Assembly: GCA_000708835.1 (NCBI GenBank)
Contig: DF237572.1
Coordinates: forward strand, 1-50,160
Direction of reading: 5' to 3'
Length of the DNA: 50,160 nucleotides
Source of the DNA: Klebsormidium nitens
Lineage: Eukaryota; Streptophyta; Klebsormidiophyceae; Klebsormidiales; Klebsormidiaceae
Notes under the pieces: model-generated
Databases searched by the model: none
What the model saw: only the letters and a program-made list of their open reading frames with translations
What the model was told of the DNA's origin: nothing
In this document: piece after piece, positions 1 to 11,700 of the stretch
Position numbering within the stretch: the first letter of the stretch is position 1
Layout of the letters: each line of letters begins with the position of its first letter
Program-made: the position numbers and the translations under genes

Positions 1-1209
1 TACCAGGTTGGGCTTCCAGAACGGATTGACCTCGCGAAGCTCAAGGTATTGAGGGTTTCGAACGCTCCAGTACAGCGTTTCAGCCACGAGTGGACAGCCA
101 AGGAGAGATGGAATCCTCATAGAAAGGTTTCCAAGGAACATGAACCAGATTAGAACGTTGTTTCTAGAGCAGGCAAATGAGACTTTTGGCAATTCTTTTC
201 CGTGTCTTGTGACCGACTGCTTCTGGCTGGGGGCTTGAGAGGCTTCGCATGGTGACCCGTTGAGAAGGCGACCAAGACACATCTTGACAGCAAGTCCGCT
301 TACTATGGAGAAGGCAAGGGCTAGAAGTTTGCTGGTGTTGGTGATAGCGAGGGTGGCAATAATGGGCTCAGCAAAACGGATACATGTGTGAAAGAGAAGT
401 TGCTCACTGCAGATTGTGCTTACGAAGTAAATGGATAGGTCAAACACTAAACCTAAGAGAAGGTTCAACGAACGAACCAGGAAGTTCAAGCCAGAGTAAG
501 TAAGGAAGCTTTTCCAAGTTTTTTGAAGAAGCGTATGATGCTGCTGACGAGTATCCTGACTTGTGAGCAGAAAGTACAGCCAGATACTATTTGATGTTGC
601 AAGAATGCTAGCTGCCAGAACCCCGAAGGCTGTGCCCGTCGAGAGCTGAATGTAAACCCTTTTAAGCACCCAGGCTGCTGTTGTGGTCATGTGTGCTAAG
701 AGATCCCCTGCCACCTTTGAGCTCAGGGCAGGCGAAAGGACCCAATCAAAAGCCGCAACACCTGTAGCCACCATGTTTACCACCTTGCAGACTAGCAAAA
801 CAGCACCTTGTGCTAGGAAAGAAAGCTGACGCCGGTTGGCATTTCTAGCCACTCTGTCCATTCTAGCGACGAAAGTGCTGCGTGGCCATTTGATGTACTG
901 CCCTGTCAAGCACCACAGCCTGATTGTGCTCGTATTGGACACCACTGCACTAAGCAGCCCATCCATTGCTGGATCCACCGTCAGCCCAGCAACTGAGGGA
1001 CGAGGGCCCAATCCTACTGGATGACACGGGGGTCTGATGAATCTCTCCCGAAGCGACCCGATCTGTTCAACATGGTGAGCCTGAGCAAAGAAGGTCAACA
1101 TGCTACTGAGAATGAGAAGGCTGCCAACAAGGAAGAGCACAAGCTGCACCCCTCCAAGGCTCAGTGCCAGCTTGCTCTTGAGCTTCTGGCTTCCCCATGT
1201 TGCACCCAT
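1..1209 (-). CDS. unrecognised multi-pass membrane protein, C-terminus cut by window edge
   Basis: The minus strand is open without a stop from an ATG at 1209 to base 1, giving 403 codons with no end, so the C-terminus lies outside the window. An in-frame stop (TAG) lies upstream of the ATG and no other Met intervenes, which fixes the start if the first exon is coding from here. Residues about 14-42 are a strong hydrophobic segment after a basic N-terminus (MGATWGSQKLKSK), a likely signal anchor. At least four further hydrophobic stretches follow, for example around GAVLLVCKVVNMVATGVAA, FGVLAASILATSNSIWLYFL, LNLLLGLVFDLSIYFVST and LAITNTSKLLALAFSIVSGL. A loop with several Cys and a Pro-rich segment lies between the first and second. 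I do not recognise the family. No intron is evident over 1.2 kb, unlike its neighbours. The open frame is seen directly; the membrane topology is inferred. Confidence 0.65.
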   Translation of the reverse strand, partial: MGATWGSQKLKSKLALSLGGVQLVLFLVGSLLILSSMLTFFAQAHHVEQIGSLRERFIRPPCHPVGLGPRPSVAGLTVDPAMDGLLSAVVSNTSTIRLWCLTGQYIKWPRSTFVARMDRVARNANRRQLSFLAQGAVLLVCKVVNMVATGVAAFDWVLSPALSSKVAGDLLAHMTTTAAWVLKRVYIQLSTGTAFGVLAASILATSNSIWLYFLLTSQDTRQQHHTLLQKTWKSFLTYSGLNFLVRSLNLLLGLVFDLSIYFVSTICSEQLLFHTCIRFAEPIIATLAITNTSKLLALAFSIVSGLAVKMCLGRLLNGSPCEASQAPSQKQSVTRHGKELPKVSFACSRNNVLIWFMFLGNLSMRIPSLLGCPLVAETLYWSVRNPQYLELREVNPFWKPNLV

Positions 1210-2091
1210 TCTGTCCCCTATCGAAAGCCCTGCCAACTTTGATCCAGATACCGAGCTCAAAAGCGTCTGGGCAGCAAGCAGAGATGGCAGCGGCCAACAC
1301 GTTTGAATGGCAGTGTCAGACTACTACTGCTTTCGGAAGTCTGGAGTCTTGACTCATTAATGATCGAGTCATGTTCACTGTTCACACTGTGTGAACAGCT
1401 ACCTAGGCTCATTTGCCCGCGGAGACTCGGGGAGGCCTTACCTGAGTGATTCAGTGCACTTTCAGACTGATTGTCCGCCTGATGTGGGTAATTCGGACTT
1501 ATCCCAGCTAGCGGACAGCAGTCATAAGTTTGCCCCGCGGACCCCCGGGTCCGCGGGGCAAATCTCTTGTCCTCTGAGTAGGGGATAAGATTTAGTTATC
1601 ACTGTTGTAAACTTGAAAGCACGTTGTTTAACAGCTATTAGTAATTTTGAAAGAGTCACGTACGTGTGCTACCTAGCTTTGTCTCTTATAGCTTCAATCC
1701 ACGTGAAGCTAAGATGACGCAGGAGGCTCGAGTTCTTACTGTAATTACTTTCCTTCTAATCGTCGAGTCAAGAGGTGGTAGCCGCATTTTGATGGCCTTC
1801 AATGGGGGCACGCCGTTTTTTTTGTTGTTCTTACACGGGGGTTGTGACTAGCCAGAGCACATAAGAACAAGGGCGCAGCGGCAACCGTTACACAAACATG
1901 TTCTATTGGGTGCATGCATGAGAATCTAATCGAGGCCGGTTTTGACCAGAAACGCTCTAACTGTTTTGACAATAGACGTTCACCACATGTCAGTTCACCT
2001 ACTTAGATATTCATCGATAGTCACGTCCAGATTGGAGGCGAACTCAGTTTCCAGTAGTGCACCACCCGAAGTTCAAGTCGTTCTGATTCGT
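1210..2091. other. intergenic spacer, KAE1 3' end to start of the membrane-protein gene
   Basis: Both flanking genes read on the minus strand, so this 882-base stretch should hold the KAE1 terminator and the promoter of the 1-1209 gene. It contains a short palindrome (GTTCACAC, one base, GTGTGAAC) at 1380-1396 and the strong hairpin at 1498-1589. I see no convincing gene in it. Confidence 0.5.
1498..1589. repeat. long inverted repeat with perfect 15-bp GC-rich hairpin core
   Basis: Bases 1529-1543 (TTTGCCCCGCGGACC) are the exact reverse complement of 1548-1562, separated by a four-base loop (CCCG). Outside this core, CTTATCCC at 1498-1505 pairs with GGGATAAG at 1582-1589, and the sequence between is partly complementary, so the whole 92 bases can fold back. 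It lies between the 3' end of KAE1 and the 5' end of the next minus-strand gene. It may be a small foldback element, a transcript-end structure or a non-coding hairpin RNA; the sequence does not decide among them. Confidence 0.7.
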
Positions 2092-4119
2092 TTAGTTGGA
2101 TCCATTCTGGACAGGGTGTTCTCTCTGCTTTTCCTTTCTGTGTTCCGCTTCCCTCCAGATCGCTTGCACGTCGTCCGTTCGAAACCTTTGCGTGCATGTG
2201 CTATCTTCAAGTGGTGTAACCAAGTTTTGCGAGAATGCGAGCAAGCCCGTGTACGCAATCATTGCGCCATTGTCTATGCAGTACCGCTCATCTGTAGCGT
2301 ACAATCGACCCCCCCGTTCTGACGCCATTATCCTCATCATCTCCTGTAATCGTTCGTTGCAGCCCACCCCCCCCACAATAAGGACGTCTTGCTTGTTGCA
2401 ATGGGCCATGGCCCGCTCCGTTGTTTCAACTAGCATGGCAAAGATGGTTTCCTGCAAGAAAAAAGCACGTTGTAATATGCTGACAACACCACTTGTGAAA
2501 TACTCACACGGCAACCTGTCGCAGCAGCATGTACAGGCGCTCGAGACAGGCCTTCAAAGAGAATAAGCTTAGGCCCACAAACGAACCACCACAAAGCGAG
2601 TCAAAACTGATGATTAGGTAGGGAGCGCCAACTACAGAACACCAAACTTCCTTCGATCTTGAGCTGAGACGAGGCTCTGTTCACATACCGCCCATGGAAG
2701 TGCCTTCAACATAGAGGAGATTAAGGAACCAAGCTTGCAACAGCCTATGCAGGAGGATTTATGAGCAGGGACAAGACAACTTTGTCACAAACCTGCAGCG
2801 AGAAGCAGAGGTCCTCCTTTGTGACCTCCCCCGTCTTCAGCTTTGAGTTGGCGACGTCCTCGATGAAGCTGAGGATGCCGCTGAATGACACGTCCATGCC
2901 CTTCACCACGTATGGCAGCTCTACCAGCTGATTGCCCTTCTTGGCCAGCTACAGGGAACAAACACCGATTTTCAATACGTGTGGCCGAAACTGAGCCTTT
3001 TGGAGTTGTTTTTTGACATCTCAATGTGAACATGACATTGAACCTGCTTCCAAAGGAGCGTAGATGGGGCCTCTCCAACTCTAATTTTTGCGGGGGCCAA
3101 TCTACATCCATCTCCGACCCCTCGTGATTGGGAAGGGCCACTCGACGGAGTGGTAACTTGAAAGCTGTGATTCCAGGTTTAGTAACAGCTTTGTGTGGAT
3201 ACTGATTTGGTCCAAAACCAAATGCAGGCAGTAAGTGAAAGCATGTAATGTATCAGCCCCCCCACAATGGTGCCTTTCTCCACAAGCAGAATCAGAGCAG
3301 CAATTTCCTTTATCACACGTTTCCAAAAAAGTGATCGCAATCTGAATCGTGCTCGATGGAAGGGTGGTGGGGGCAGATCAGACAATCCATGTTGAGTCAT
3401 TTCTTTCAAACGCCAAGTCATTTGACATCGTCCATCACTGGAAGGAGATACAATGCGAACCATGTGCTATTCTGTTCCACAGAGAGCGTTAATATGGAAA
3501 TGGGCAGGACTTTCCAAAGTTACATGATTAGAGACTTCTGAGAAAGAACTTGAACCACGGCTCTTTCACTCACCTGCTCAATGTTGTACCCGGGGCTTGG
3601 ATCGTTTGACACCTTTATCACGCGCGCAAAGCGGTCCAGGCAGTTCCCCACAGCGATGTCGATTGTCTCCCCAAAAATCCTGTACTTGCCCTCTGAATAT
3701 GCAATCACCTGCGTGTTACCCCCGCTCACATACAGCACCACAGGATCCTCAGCACCAGTGACCACTCTCCCCATCTCAATGTGGGCCACACAGTGGTTCA
3801 CGGCGACAATCGGCTTACCCCAAAGCTGCGACAGAACCCTCACGACAATTGCGACGGTTTGCAGGGGAGCCCCCATGCCTGGCCCTTTTGTGTACGCCAG
3901 ACATGCCAACTGCTCTGGGGTAACATTGGCTTGTTCCAAGGCTTCTCTCACAATTTCGAGAATGTGCTTCTGGTGGTGGGCCGCCGTTTCTTTTGGCAGG
4001 AAGCCCTGCCCGATGGGCGTGATGTAAGTGCGCCTCGGGTTGGACAAGATGTGGCCATCCAGCCGCACGACGCCAATGCCAATCTTGTTGGCGCTGCCTT
4101 CGAAGCCAAGGGCCAGCAT
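2092..4119 (-). CDS. KAE1: KAE1/OSGEP, tRNA N6-threonylcarbamoyladenosine transferase catalytic subunit
   Basis: Transfers the threonylcarbamoyl group to A37 of ANN-decoding tRNAs (t6A) as the catalytic subunit of KEOPS in cytosol and nucleus. Three exons join in phase: 3574-4119, 2793-2948 and 2092-2451, giving 353 aa (human OSGEP is 335). The N-terminus [18 protein letters not shown] matches the family start. The metal-binding His pair is seen in [12 protein letters not shown], followed by [79 protein letters not shown] and [14 protein letters not shown]. It ends shortly after [14 protein letters not shown], as in relatives. The usual ITPPG motif reads ITPIG. The frame stays open upstream to an ATG at 4287, giving a possible 56-residue Ser/Arg-rich extension; the family-like start at 4119 is preferred. 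It lies divergent to the hydrolase gene at 4887. The organellar paralogue (QRI7/GCP1) is less likely because the sequence follows the archaeal/eukaryotic KAE1 pattern throughout. Confidence 0.96.
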
Positions 4120-4886
4120 ATTTCGGCTGGGAGTCACAAGATGGTGAGGTGCTCGCAGCGCCCCGTGACCAGCAAAGGTCGGTTGCTTTTTGCACCCAGA
4201 CCCAAAGCTTCTCCTCCGCCTTGCCCTCACAGAGTCACAGCTCTCCTTCTCTGACTCGGAGCTGTGGTTTACTGCCTGCGCCAGCAACTTCTTGAACTTG
4301 CAAGTTGCACTGCGCTGGACTGAGCGCCCTGGCCCTGGCCCTGGGCCTGGGCTTTGTGCAGAGAGCTCTGATCAAGGCGATCAGCGTTGCGTGATTACCT
4401 CAGCTTCGGTCGCTGCAATTGACCAACCGGCCACTTTGCAGACTCCCATGCGAAACTGCTGCGTAGCGTGACAATGTCACCCGGCTGCAAGTCGTAGGCG
4501 ACATCTCATGACGAAGCAGAAGCACGTCTCCGGCCTGGCTCCAGCAGCTCGTGGCCAAACTCAAATTATCCATGGGCGGCACATCCGTGTCCTGGGAAAG
4601 GCCCGCTTGTTTCTCTCGTTGCAGCGCCCTTCGTTCTAGGCCGTATCGGTTGAATAAGCCACAGCATTGTACTGCTCGCTTGACAGCACGCTGTCCACAG
4701 AGGTGCGCTGGCGGTGGGACTTTGGCAAGGGCTTCTGTCAGTAAAGCTGGTCGGATAGCAGATTCCAATTGGCGCCACCATTCAGACTTAGCCTGGGTGT
4801 CTGGGGCCGTTAGCTGGCACTCTTCTCAATCGGGTGGCCTGCTTTTGAGCCCCTCTTTTCTGGTGGGCGGCTCCGGTGACCTTATC
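4120..4886. promoter_or_regulatory. divergent spacer between KAE1 and the hydrolase gene
   Basis: KAE1 reads leftward and the hydrolase rightward, so this 767-base interval must hold both 5' regions. Frames stay open into it on both strands (KAE1 to 4287, hydrolase to 4551), but the predicted residues look non-coding (many Cys and Arg, little conservation). A GGCCCTGGCCCTGGGCCTGG tract lies near 4330-4350. I see no clear TATA box. Confidence 0.4.
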
Positions 4887-7601
4887 ATGGGCCGGCCTGC
4901 CAAGCAGCCCAAAGAAAAGCGCCGTCCAACTGGTGGCACCATGGCGATATTTGGACACGCCTTCAAGTCTGCAGGGTCTGATGTGGCGTCGACGAGGGGG
5001 TTTGGCCCCAAGATGAGCAAAGCGGCCAAGTACTCCTACCTGATTGGAAAAGAGATTGTGGGCCTGGTGCAAGTCATCCCATACGGATTACATGCGGCTC
5101 TAACCCACGGTTTTCTCCCCTTGGGCAAGGGATTACAGCAGGACTTGGTGGGGGGGTTAGGCCAGCTCGGACAAGGGGTTGGGTTATCTGATACGGACGA
5201 GCTCAAGGCTAGCAACGACGTCGGAATGAGGTCGGCAGAGGAAGAAGAGACCCTTAGAGGGGACAGCAGTGATGAGATTGGCAGCGCGGTTGATCTGAAT
5301 CCCAGGAACAGTGCACTGCAGGAAAGAAGGGGGGATGAAGCTTCTGTGGGGCTACATTCAAGTGTTAAAGTAAGAGGGGCCAAGGGCAGGGCAGCTGGCT
5401 GGTTCCCCTGGAAGTCTGCATACTCAGCAAACGTGGTCAAGGACTTGCCCTATGGTGACAAGGAAAGAGAGAAGTAAGCAGGCAAAGTCAGATCAGCCAC
5501 GCATTGTAACCCACCCCTAAACCCTGGTGGTCATATCGTCTCTAGTCTGCGACCACTGGGATCACACGGTTCCGGTCACGAATTGCCTCATGCCCACAGT
5601 CTCTGCCTCTATTGTTTGAACCTTTTTCCCCATGTATCCTAAACAGTAGTTCCTTATGATGTGCAGCGCATCGCTTGGGTGGTATGGTTTTCTACCAAGT
5701 GCAAATCTGCCTTTTTAAGCACATCAGACTCCCCTGAAGCGCCAGCTTTGTGCGGCTTCAGCTACAAGACTTCGATTCTTGGTTGCAGATTGGATATCTT
5801 CACGCCCTCAATCATGGACCAGAATAGGAGGTCAGCGAGCAATCAAAAGTGGCCGGTGGTCTTGTTTGTCCACGGTGGGGTCTGGAGCTCCGGGGAGAAG
5901 TGGCAGTACTCGCCCCTTGGAGCCAGGCTGGCCCATGAGGGGTGTGTCGCAGCTGTGATTTCATATAGCCTCTTCCCAGACGTGAGGCTTCTCTTAGTTA
6001 TCCAAAGCTTCTTCTTCGAAGGTTTGAATTTAAATTTTGTAATTGTAGCTTCCTGTCTTCCCTGCGCCAGCTCAACAATGTGCTTTTTGTTGACTTCTGC
6101 AGAGTACGCGGTCTTTTCGTTTTGTCAACCCACTTTGTGGGCCCGAACTTTGTTGGATTCAATGCAAGCATGTTGATCGATTGCAAGCCTCCAACATCTT
6201 GTCGTATGCTTCCACCGGACGATGCTCGTGTTTTGGACCGATTCCGAAATTGCTAATGTGAGTACTACTTGTGCAGGTGCTTGCAACGGAACAGTCCGAG
6301 CAGGTGTCCAGTGCGCTTGATTGGGTCTTCCAGAACATCGGCCACTTTGGCGGCGATCCAAACAGGGTCACTTTGGCAGGGCACTCCTCAGGTGAGTGGC
6401 CTCTTTTAATTGGAATCAGTGCTGAAGCAAGGGTTTCGATTGTGATCCAACGGTCCAGAAACTTCAGATTCCGTCGGATAGCAAGTCGTGGCTGAGTGAC
6501 CACGATGCCTGCTGAATACAGAGCCGACACAGAAATCCGAGCACAGGGCATCAAGTCACTTGTTCTCTCATCGCTCCGGATTGTTTTGGAAGCCTTTGGA
6601 ATCAAGCCCGCATACAGCGCCAAATTGAGCAAATCTCTGGAGCAGTTCCTGACATGCGTCAAATTTCAGAGACTGTTTGTCAAAGCTTCTGCTTTGCCAA
6701 AGGACGACCATTCACTAGTTAGACCTCGACAACCGAGTTGCTTGGTTGCGAGACCCTAACACCCTTTCTTGCCGTCTCTACAGGCGCGCATATCTGCTCC
6801 TTGGCCCTCTACCATCGAGCAAAGCGGCTGCTAGCATCCCGTGCGAGCCCGCGTATGTCCACCGACGTCAGCGTGCGCCAGCCGCGCACCTTTGCCGGGC
6901 TGGCCGGGGTCTACGACATCGCCGAACACCTCAAGTTCGAGCAGTGGCGCGGAGTAGCTCTGCTTTCTTGCATGACGCCCGCAAACGGCGGGCCGGAGGG
7001 TTTCCCGGACGTTTCCACGGTGCGATTGTTCGAGTCTCTTGGGGCGGAAGTGGGGAAGAGTGAACGCAAGGAGGATGGCTTTGAGGGGGAACCCTTCTTG
7101 GGCGAGACGTCGGAAGCCAACCGAGTCGTTCTGGGGATGGCTGAAGGGGGGCAAACGGCGAGAAGTCGGCCTTGGAAAGAGTGGCCATTCAGCACGGTGG
7201 TGAATTCCGCTTTGCTCGCAGGGGGTCGGCTCGGAAGCAGTGGCGAGATAGCGGAACGGAAAGAAGACGAGAACGGTCCGGAATCGAACAGCCACAACAC
7301 TGTGTCGGAGCGAGGGACGACCGACGTGGAGGGATTGAACCGGGGTGGCGAAGCGACTGTGCGTGTAGAAGACTTGCTGCCCCGTGTGTTGCTGCAGAGC
7401 AGCCCGGGGGACACCACCGTGCCCATTGACACCACCGTCGCTTTTGCCAGGTGTCTCGACGCCATCGGCTGCAGGGTGAAGAATCTGGTGTACGATAGTC
7501 TGGCCCATCCGGACTTCATCATCTGGCCACGGAGGTTTGACGGGGAGGAAGCTCTGGGGCCTCACATCCGGGACCTCTTGCGGGTGGTCAAAGGTATGTG
7601 A
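4887..7601 (+). CDS. alpha/beta hydrolase, isoprenylcysteine methylesterase-like
   Basis: Probable serine carboxylesterase; the plant relative ICME removes the methyl ester from prenylated Cys at protein C-termini. Four exons join in phase: 4887-5473, 5789-5981, 6277-6391 and 6784-7601, giving 570 aa. Family features in order are YGDKEREKLDIFTPS, the oxyanion motif VLFVHGGVW, the strand AVISYSLFPD, GGDPNRVTLAGHSSGAH with the nucleophile Ser, SPGDTTVPIDT with the likely acid Asp, and LAHPDFI with the catalytic His. The long N-terminal region (about 195 residues, with PYGLHAALTHGFLP and an acidic Ser-rich stretch) is not conserved. A hydrophilic segment of about 130 residues is inserted between the nucleophile and acid regions. 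The start at 4887 (MGRPAKQPKEKRR) is chosen over an in-frame ATG at 4551 because the residues between look non-coding. The last codons overlap a good donor (AAAG/GTATGT), so a further 3' exon cannot be excluded. Confidence 0.82.
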
Positions 7602-8748
7602 TTCCGATTCGGCCATTGGAACGCAATTAGATGTACGACACCAAAAATCTCAGCATCGCGAGCGTCCTTGATAACAGAAGTCGCCAACGTACGGACTGGA
7701 GCATTCTCGGCTCTGTCGGGTAGGTGATAGCAACGACTCTTTCTGAGATCAGCCCTTAAGGCCTTGCCACCTACAAGGCCACTCCTACTTAACGTTGAAC
7801 TTGGATTGTTGAAGCTTGAGCTATGACTTGCTTGCTTGAACCCCTAGTGTCATTACCCGTACGTCAAAATCGTCGGAGGATGTCAAGTTGCCTATGTATA
7901 GTCATGGTATGCTTCGATCCAGCCGCTCATGAGTGGAAAAAATCATATGAGTCTTTCCAGCGCAACCGGGCGGCCCCCATAGTGCAACTCACTCCACCAC
8001 GGTCGATCACGACATTATGGTGCGCCGTTTGATTCACTGTTAAGCCGCGCGCGCGCTGGCGTATCCTGCAACCCCACGCGCTGGCATATCCTGCAACCCC
8101 ACGCGTTGGCGTATCCTGCAACCCCACGTGGCCTGTGATCCACGTATATTACAATTGTGCATGTGTTACGCAGCAGGAGGCGTAATGTATTCTGGCGTTT
8201 AGTCGATGCTAGCTCAATTCTGCGACAATCAATCGTGGTACTTGCAACAGCAAAGTCACACATAGTAGGCGTTTTAGCTAAGCGTCGGATGTTGCCACGT
8301 ACCGTCGCGAGTCCGTGCAGAAGTCATGTTCTGCTGCCCGTCGGCGCGCCTGAAGTCGTATACGACCGTCAACTTAGATCTCGTATATTCACCATCATTG
8401 ATCGTGCATGTGCAACGTTGGAGTTCCCATGGATCGCCTTGCAATCCAACACAACGGTTACTGCTTGCACGCTTGTACTTGATCTGTCATCTTGGCAACA
8501 ACCAGATCAAAGCTCGACGCGGAAATACCTGCAAGTTGTCTAGTTTCGGATAGCAATGTGAATGCAGGGTTAACAACGGCCTCGAACCACATGCGCTCGA
8601 TGTACGTTACTTTGGCCAGCTCTTGTAAGTCAACAGAATAAATACGACCTAAACTACGTCATTCGTGTTTTACGAACCTCTCCCTCGGCCCTCGCATCCC
8701 GCGCATGGCCTTGAATTATCAGACTCTTCATCCTCGCCACCTTCCACC
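7602..8748. other. intergenic spacer between convergent hydrolase and dynein 3' ends
   Basis: The hydrolase ends on the plus strand and the dynein ends on the minus strand, so this 1.1 kb should hold two 3' untranslated regions and terminators. The only structure I see is the three-copy 25-base tandem repeat. The rest has no supported gene. Confidence 0.5.
8053..8127. repeat. three tandem copies of a 25-base repeat
   Basis: The unit GCGCTGGCGTATCCTGCAAC plus CCCAC occurs at 8053-8077, 8078-8102 and 8103-8127, differing only by single substitutions (CTGGCA in copy 2, GTTGGC in copy 3). It is preceded by a GCGCGCGC run. There is no spacer between units, so it is a minisatellite and not a CRISPR array. 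Confidence 0.85.
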
Positions 8749-11700
8749 TTATTGACTGAGCGACAGCAGCATCGCGACTCCCCGCCTGATCCAATGATCG
8801 GGCGCCACGTCAGTGGGCATCTTCACCTCCATCACGAAGTTCGACGAGTGGCCGGTGGTCGCGAGCACGCCCCGCCTCTCTGTCGTTCTGTAAACCGGGC
8901 ACGAGTAGTGCGGGAACTCCCTCCTCTTGCTCAGCTCTACCGGTTTCAGCCACATAACCGGGGCGGGCGAATACAGCACCTTGGGCAGCGACTCCGCCAG
9001 CTGCATTTTCTCGCTGTCCCACCGGGCGCCTTCTAAATACATCCCGGTCACATATGCCCCGTCCTCCGGTTTCGTATCGTACTCCCCGGGCGGCATGCAC
9101 TCGAAGTCGAACCCGACGGTGTCGATCGGGATCTTGTACTTGCGCGCGTAGTTCTGGAGGACGCCCGTCAGGAACGCGTGCGTGAAGTAGAAGCCGCTGA
9201 TCCAGAACTTGGCGGGCGGCCCGTTGTCCATCCACTTCTGCAGCATCCCGAGCCGCTCCAGCAGTTCGTCCACGTAGCTCGAGAGGGGTTTAAGCGAGGG
9301 ATAGCTCTTGGCCGCCCACGCGGCCGGAATGCGCCCCACGTACATCGCGGCCGCGAGCTGCTCCATCTCGGCTGACATCACCACCAGCCCCTTGAGCCCC
9401 TTCTGCAGGCTGCGCAAGCTGCTCCGGATGACGTCAGTCAGGCGGTTGTAGCGCACCATCTCCTGGCACAGCACGCTGTTCATGCTCTCCTCGTAGCACA
9501 CCGGAAAGCGGAATCCGGCCAGCTCCAGGTCGAACGCGGGCGGCAGCCGCGCGAGGATGTCGCCCGCGACCTCCAGCAGGGTTTCCTCCTTGCTGCGCCC
9601 GCCGGCCGCGGCCGCGCGGCTCTGCGTCAGCAGAATGCTCGCGAGCAGCTGGTCGGTTTCCTGCTGGTCTTTGGTGATGTCGCCGTTGGCGTGCAGGCCG
9701 AAGACCTCGGGGAGCGAGATGAGCGGGAACTGCTTGATGTGCTCCAGGTAACCGCCGTAGCTGCAGTCGGGGGGCGCGTAGTAGATGCCTGCGGGAAGGG
9801 ACAGCCGGCCAATCAGAACGGCTCAAAGCAATAAGGATCAAGACGGAGGATACAAGGACGGCCTCGCAGCTCTCACACTGTCAGATTCGGGTCTGTTTCT
9901 CATCACATTGTCATCCGTCAATCCGAGGGGGCCCGTTTTCATCAAACTGACCGACAGACAATCTGGCTGATTGAAACAGAGTTTCTATCGTTCCTCGTTC
10001 CTCTGAAACAGATTTCCATAAGGCTATCGAGTCTTTCCTGGAAAATCAAGGAGGTTATTTACGAAACGAGCGACGTGATCTTCAAAAGCCCCCCTTACCC
10101 GAGGGCGAGAAGAGGTACTCGTTGTCCAGTATCCTGGGCGTGTAGATGTTGCGCAGGATGCTCATCAGCGTGCGCCGGTCGTGCGCGTCGGTCACGCGGC
10201 CGCCGTAGTTGCACTCGCCGGTGAGGTAGACGAGCGCGGGGAAAGGGACGGCGCCGGGGAACTCGTTGAGGAACATGGCCAGCTGCTGCATGCTGATCTT
10301 CAGGTCCGGGTCGCTGAACTGGTATGGGATGTTCCACCCCAGCGGGCCGAACTTGAGCCGCTCCTGTGGCCGAGAAGAAGGGGGTGAGAAAACTCGAAAA
10401 GCGGCAATAAAAGATTTGGTTTGTGGGCTTAAAAGTTGGAGCCGGAGCATATTGCTGCCTTCGAAATCCGGGTCCTTACTGGTGCACTTGTTTCAATGAT
10501 CCCTCCATGTGGAAAACCCACTTGCAAGGGTGGAGGAGTAGCATTACGTAAGCGTCCGGGCCAAGTGCAGAAAAGGTTCTCGTCAAAATAACGGGTGCTT
10601 AAACACCAGAATACTCTTTCTATCCGAAGGATAAAGGTCTCCTTGGTTGGTGACCCTCTTCCTTCAGGACTGGTGATCGGATCACCGCTGACGTCACGCT
10701 TACCTGGACGAAGGCGTGGAAGAAGCAGAGGCCGAAGAGGAGCTTCCGCCAGGCGGGTCCGCGCTCGCTCGCGTCGCACCCGCCGAAGAAGCTGGGGTCC
10801 GAAATTGGGTCAGACATGTAACTCTTCAGCATGTTTGCTCTTAACCCCTTGGGCGGCTCGTTGGTCATCTTAACCCCGCTCTGCAGTACCGTAACCGGGA
10901 AATGCTCGCTGGGGTAGCTGGTCAACCAAAGCCGGAACGACGGATGAACGGAATCCGGGCTAAGCCCCTCGCAGATCCGTTCCAATGTGGCCATCCAGGA
11001 GACTGCCAGGTGGCAATTCTGGAGCACAACCCACGCGCCGGACGCGGCCGCGTCGGCGATCATCGCGGCCGCCTTGGGGCCCTGCCCTTGCCCGAGGGAA
11101 ATGCTCTGAACCGGTTGCTTCAGAGACTCGGCAAACTTGAGTAGAGCGGCCATAGGATCCGACCCGGGGGAAAGGACGAAGATGAGCGGTGTAACTGCGC
11201 TCGAGTCGGCGTACGAGCGCGCCAGATCGAACGGCGGCGGCTCCACGAACTTCTGGCCCATGGCCTTCATGACGTATAGCGTAATGGCCGCCACCAGCTT
11301 ATCCGGCCGGAATATGCGCAGCACCAGCAGCCGCTGGAACGGCGACAGCGCGGCCGCCCACGCGCCAGGGAGGGCCTCGTTCTGAGGCTCGGTGCTGGTG
11401 TAAATTGGCTCCCAAGCGCCCGGGTTCTCCGCGAACGACTGAGCAAGGCCCGCGAAAGCAGGGAGCTCCCCCAGGCGGCCCATCTCCACCCACTGCTTCT
11501 CCGAGAGCCACGTGGCAGGGTTTGGGCCCAGTTTCTGTGTGACGCCCACTCCGCTGGTGATGAGGAAGCGGAATTCCGTCCGGTCGACTTGCCCCGCGCG
11601 CCCAAGAATGGTCACCGCTAATAGCAACCCAAATAGGAGCTTGTCTTTCTCAAAGAGACTCCGGCAGACGTTACAGTAAAGCGCGTACGTGAAGTAGTCG

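Noticed and set aside
4551-4886. Upstream start for the hydrolase at 4551
   Set aside because: The frame is open, but the residues are Cys/Arg-rich and unlike a protein N-terminus; MGRPAKQPKEKRR at 4887 is a better start. Not excluded.
8053-8127. CRISPR-like array
   Set aside because: The repeats abut without spacers and the locus is eukaryotic.
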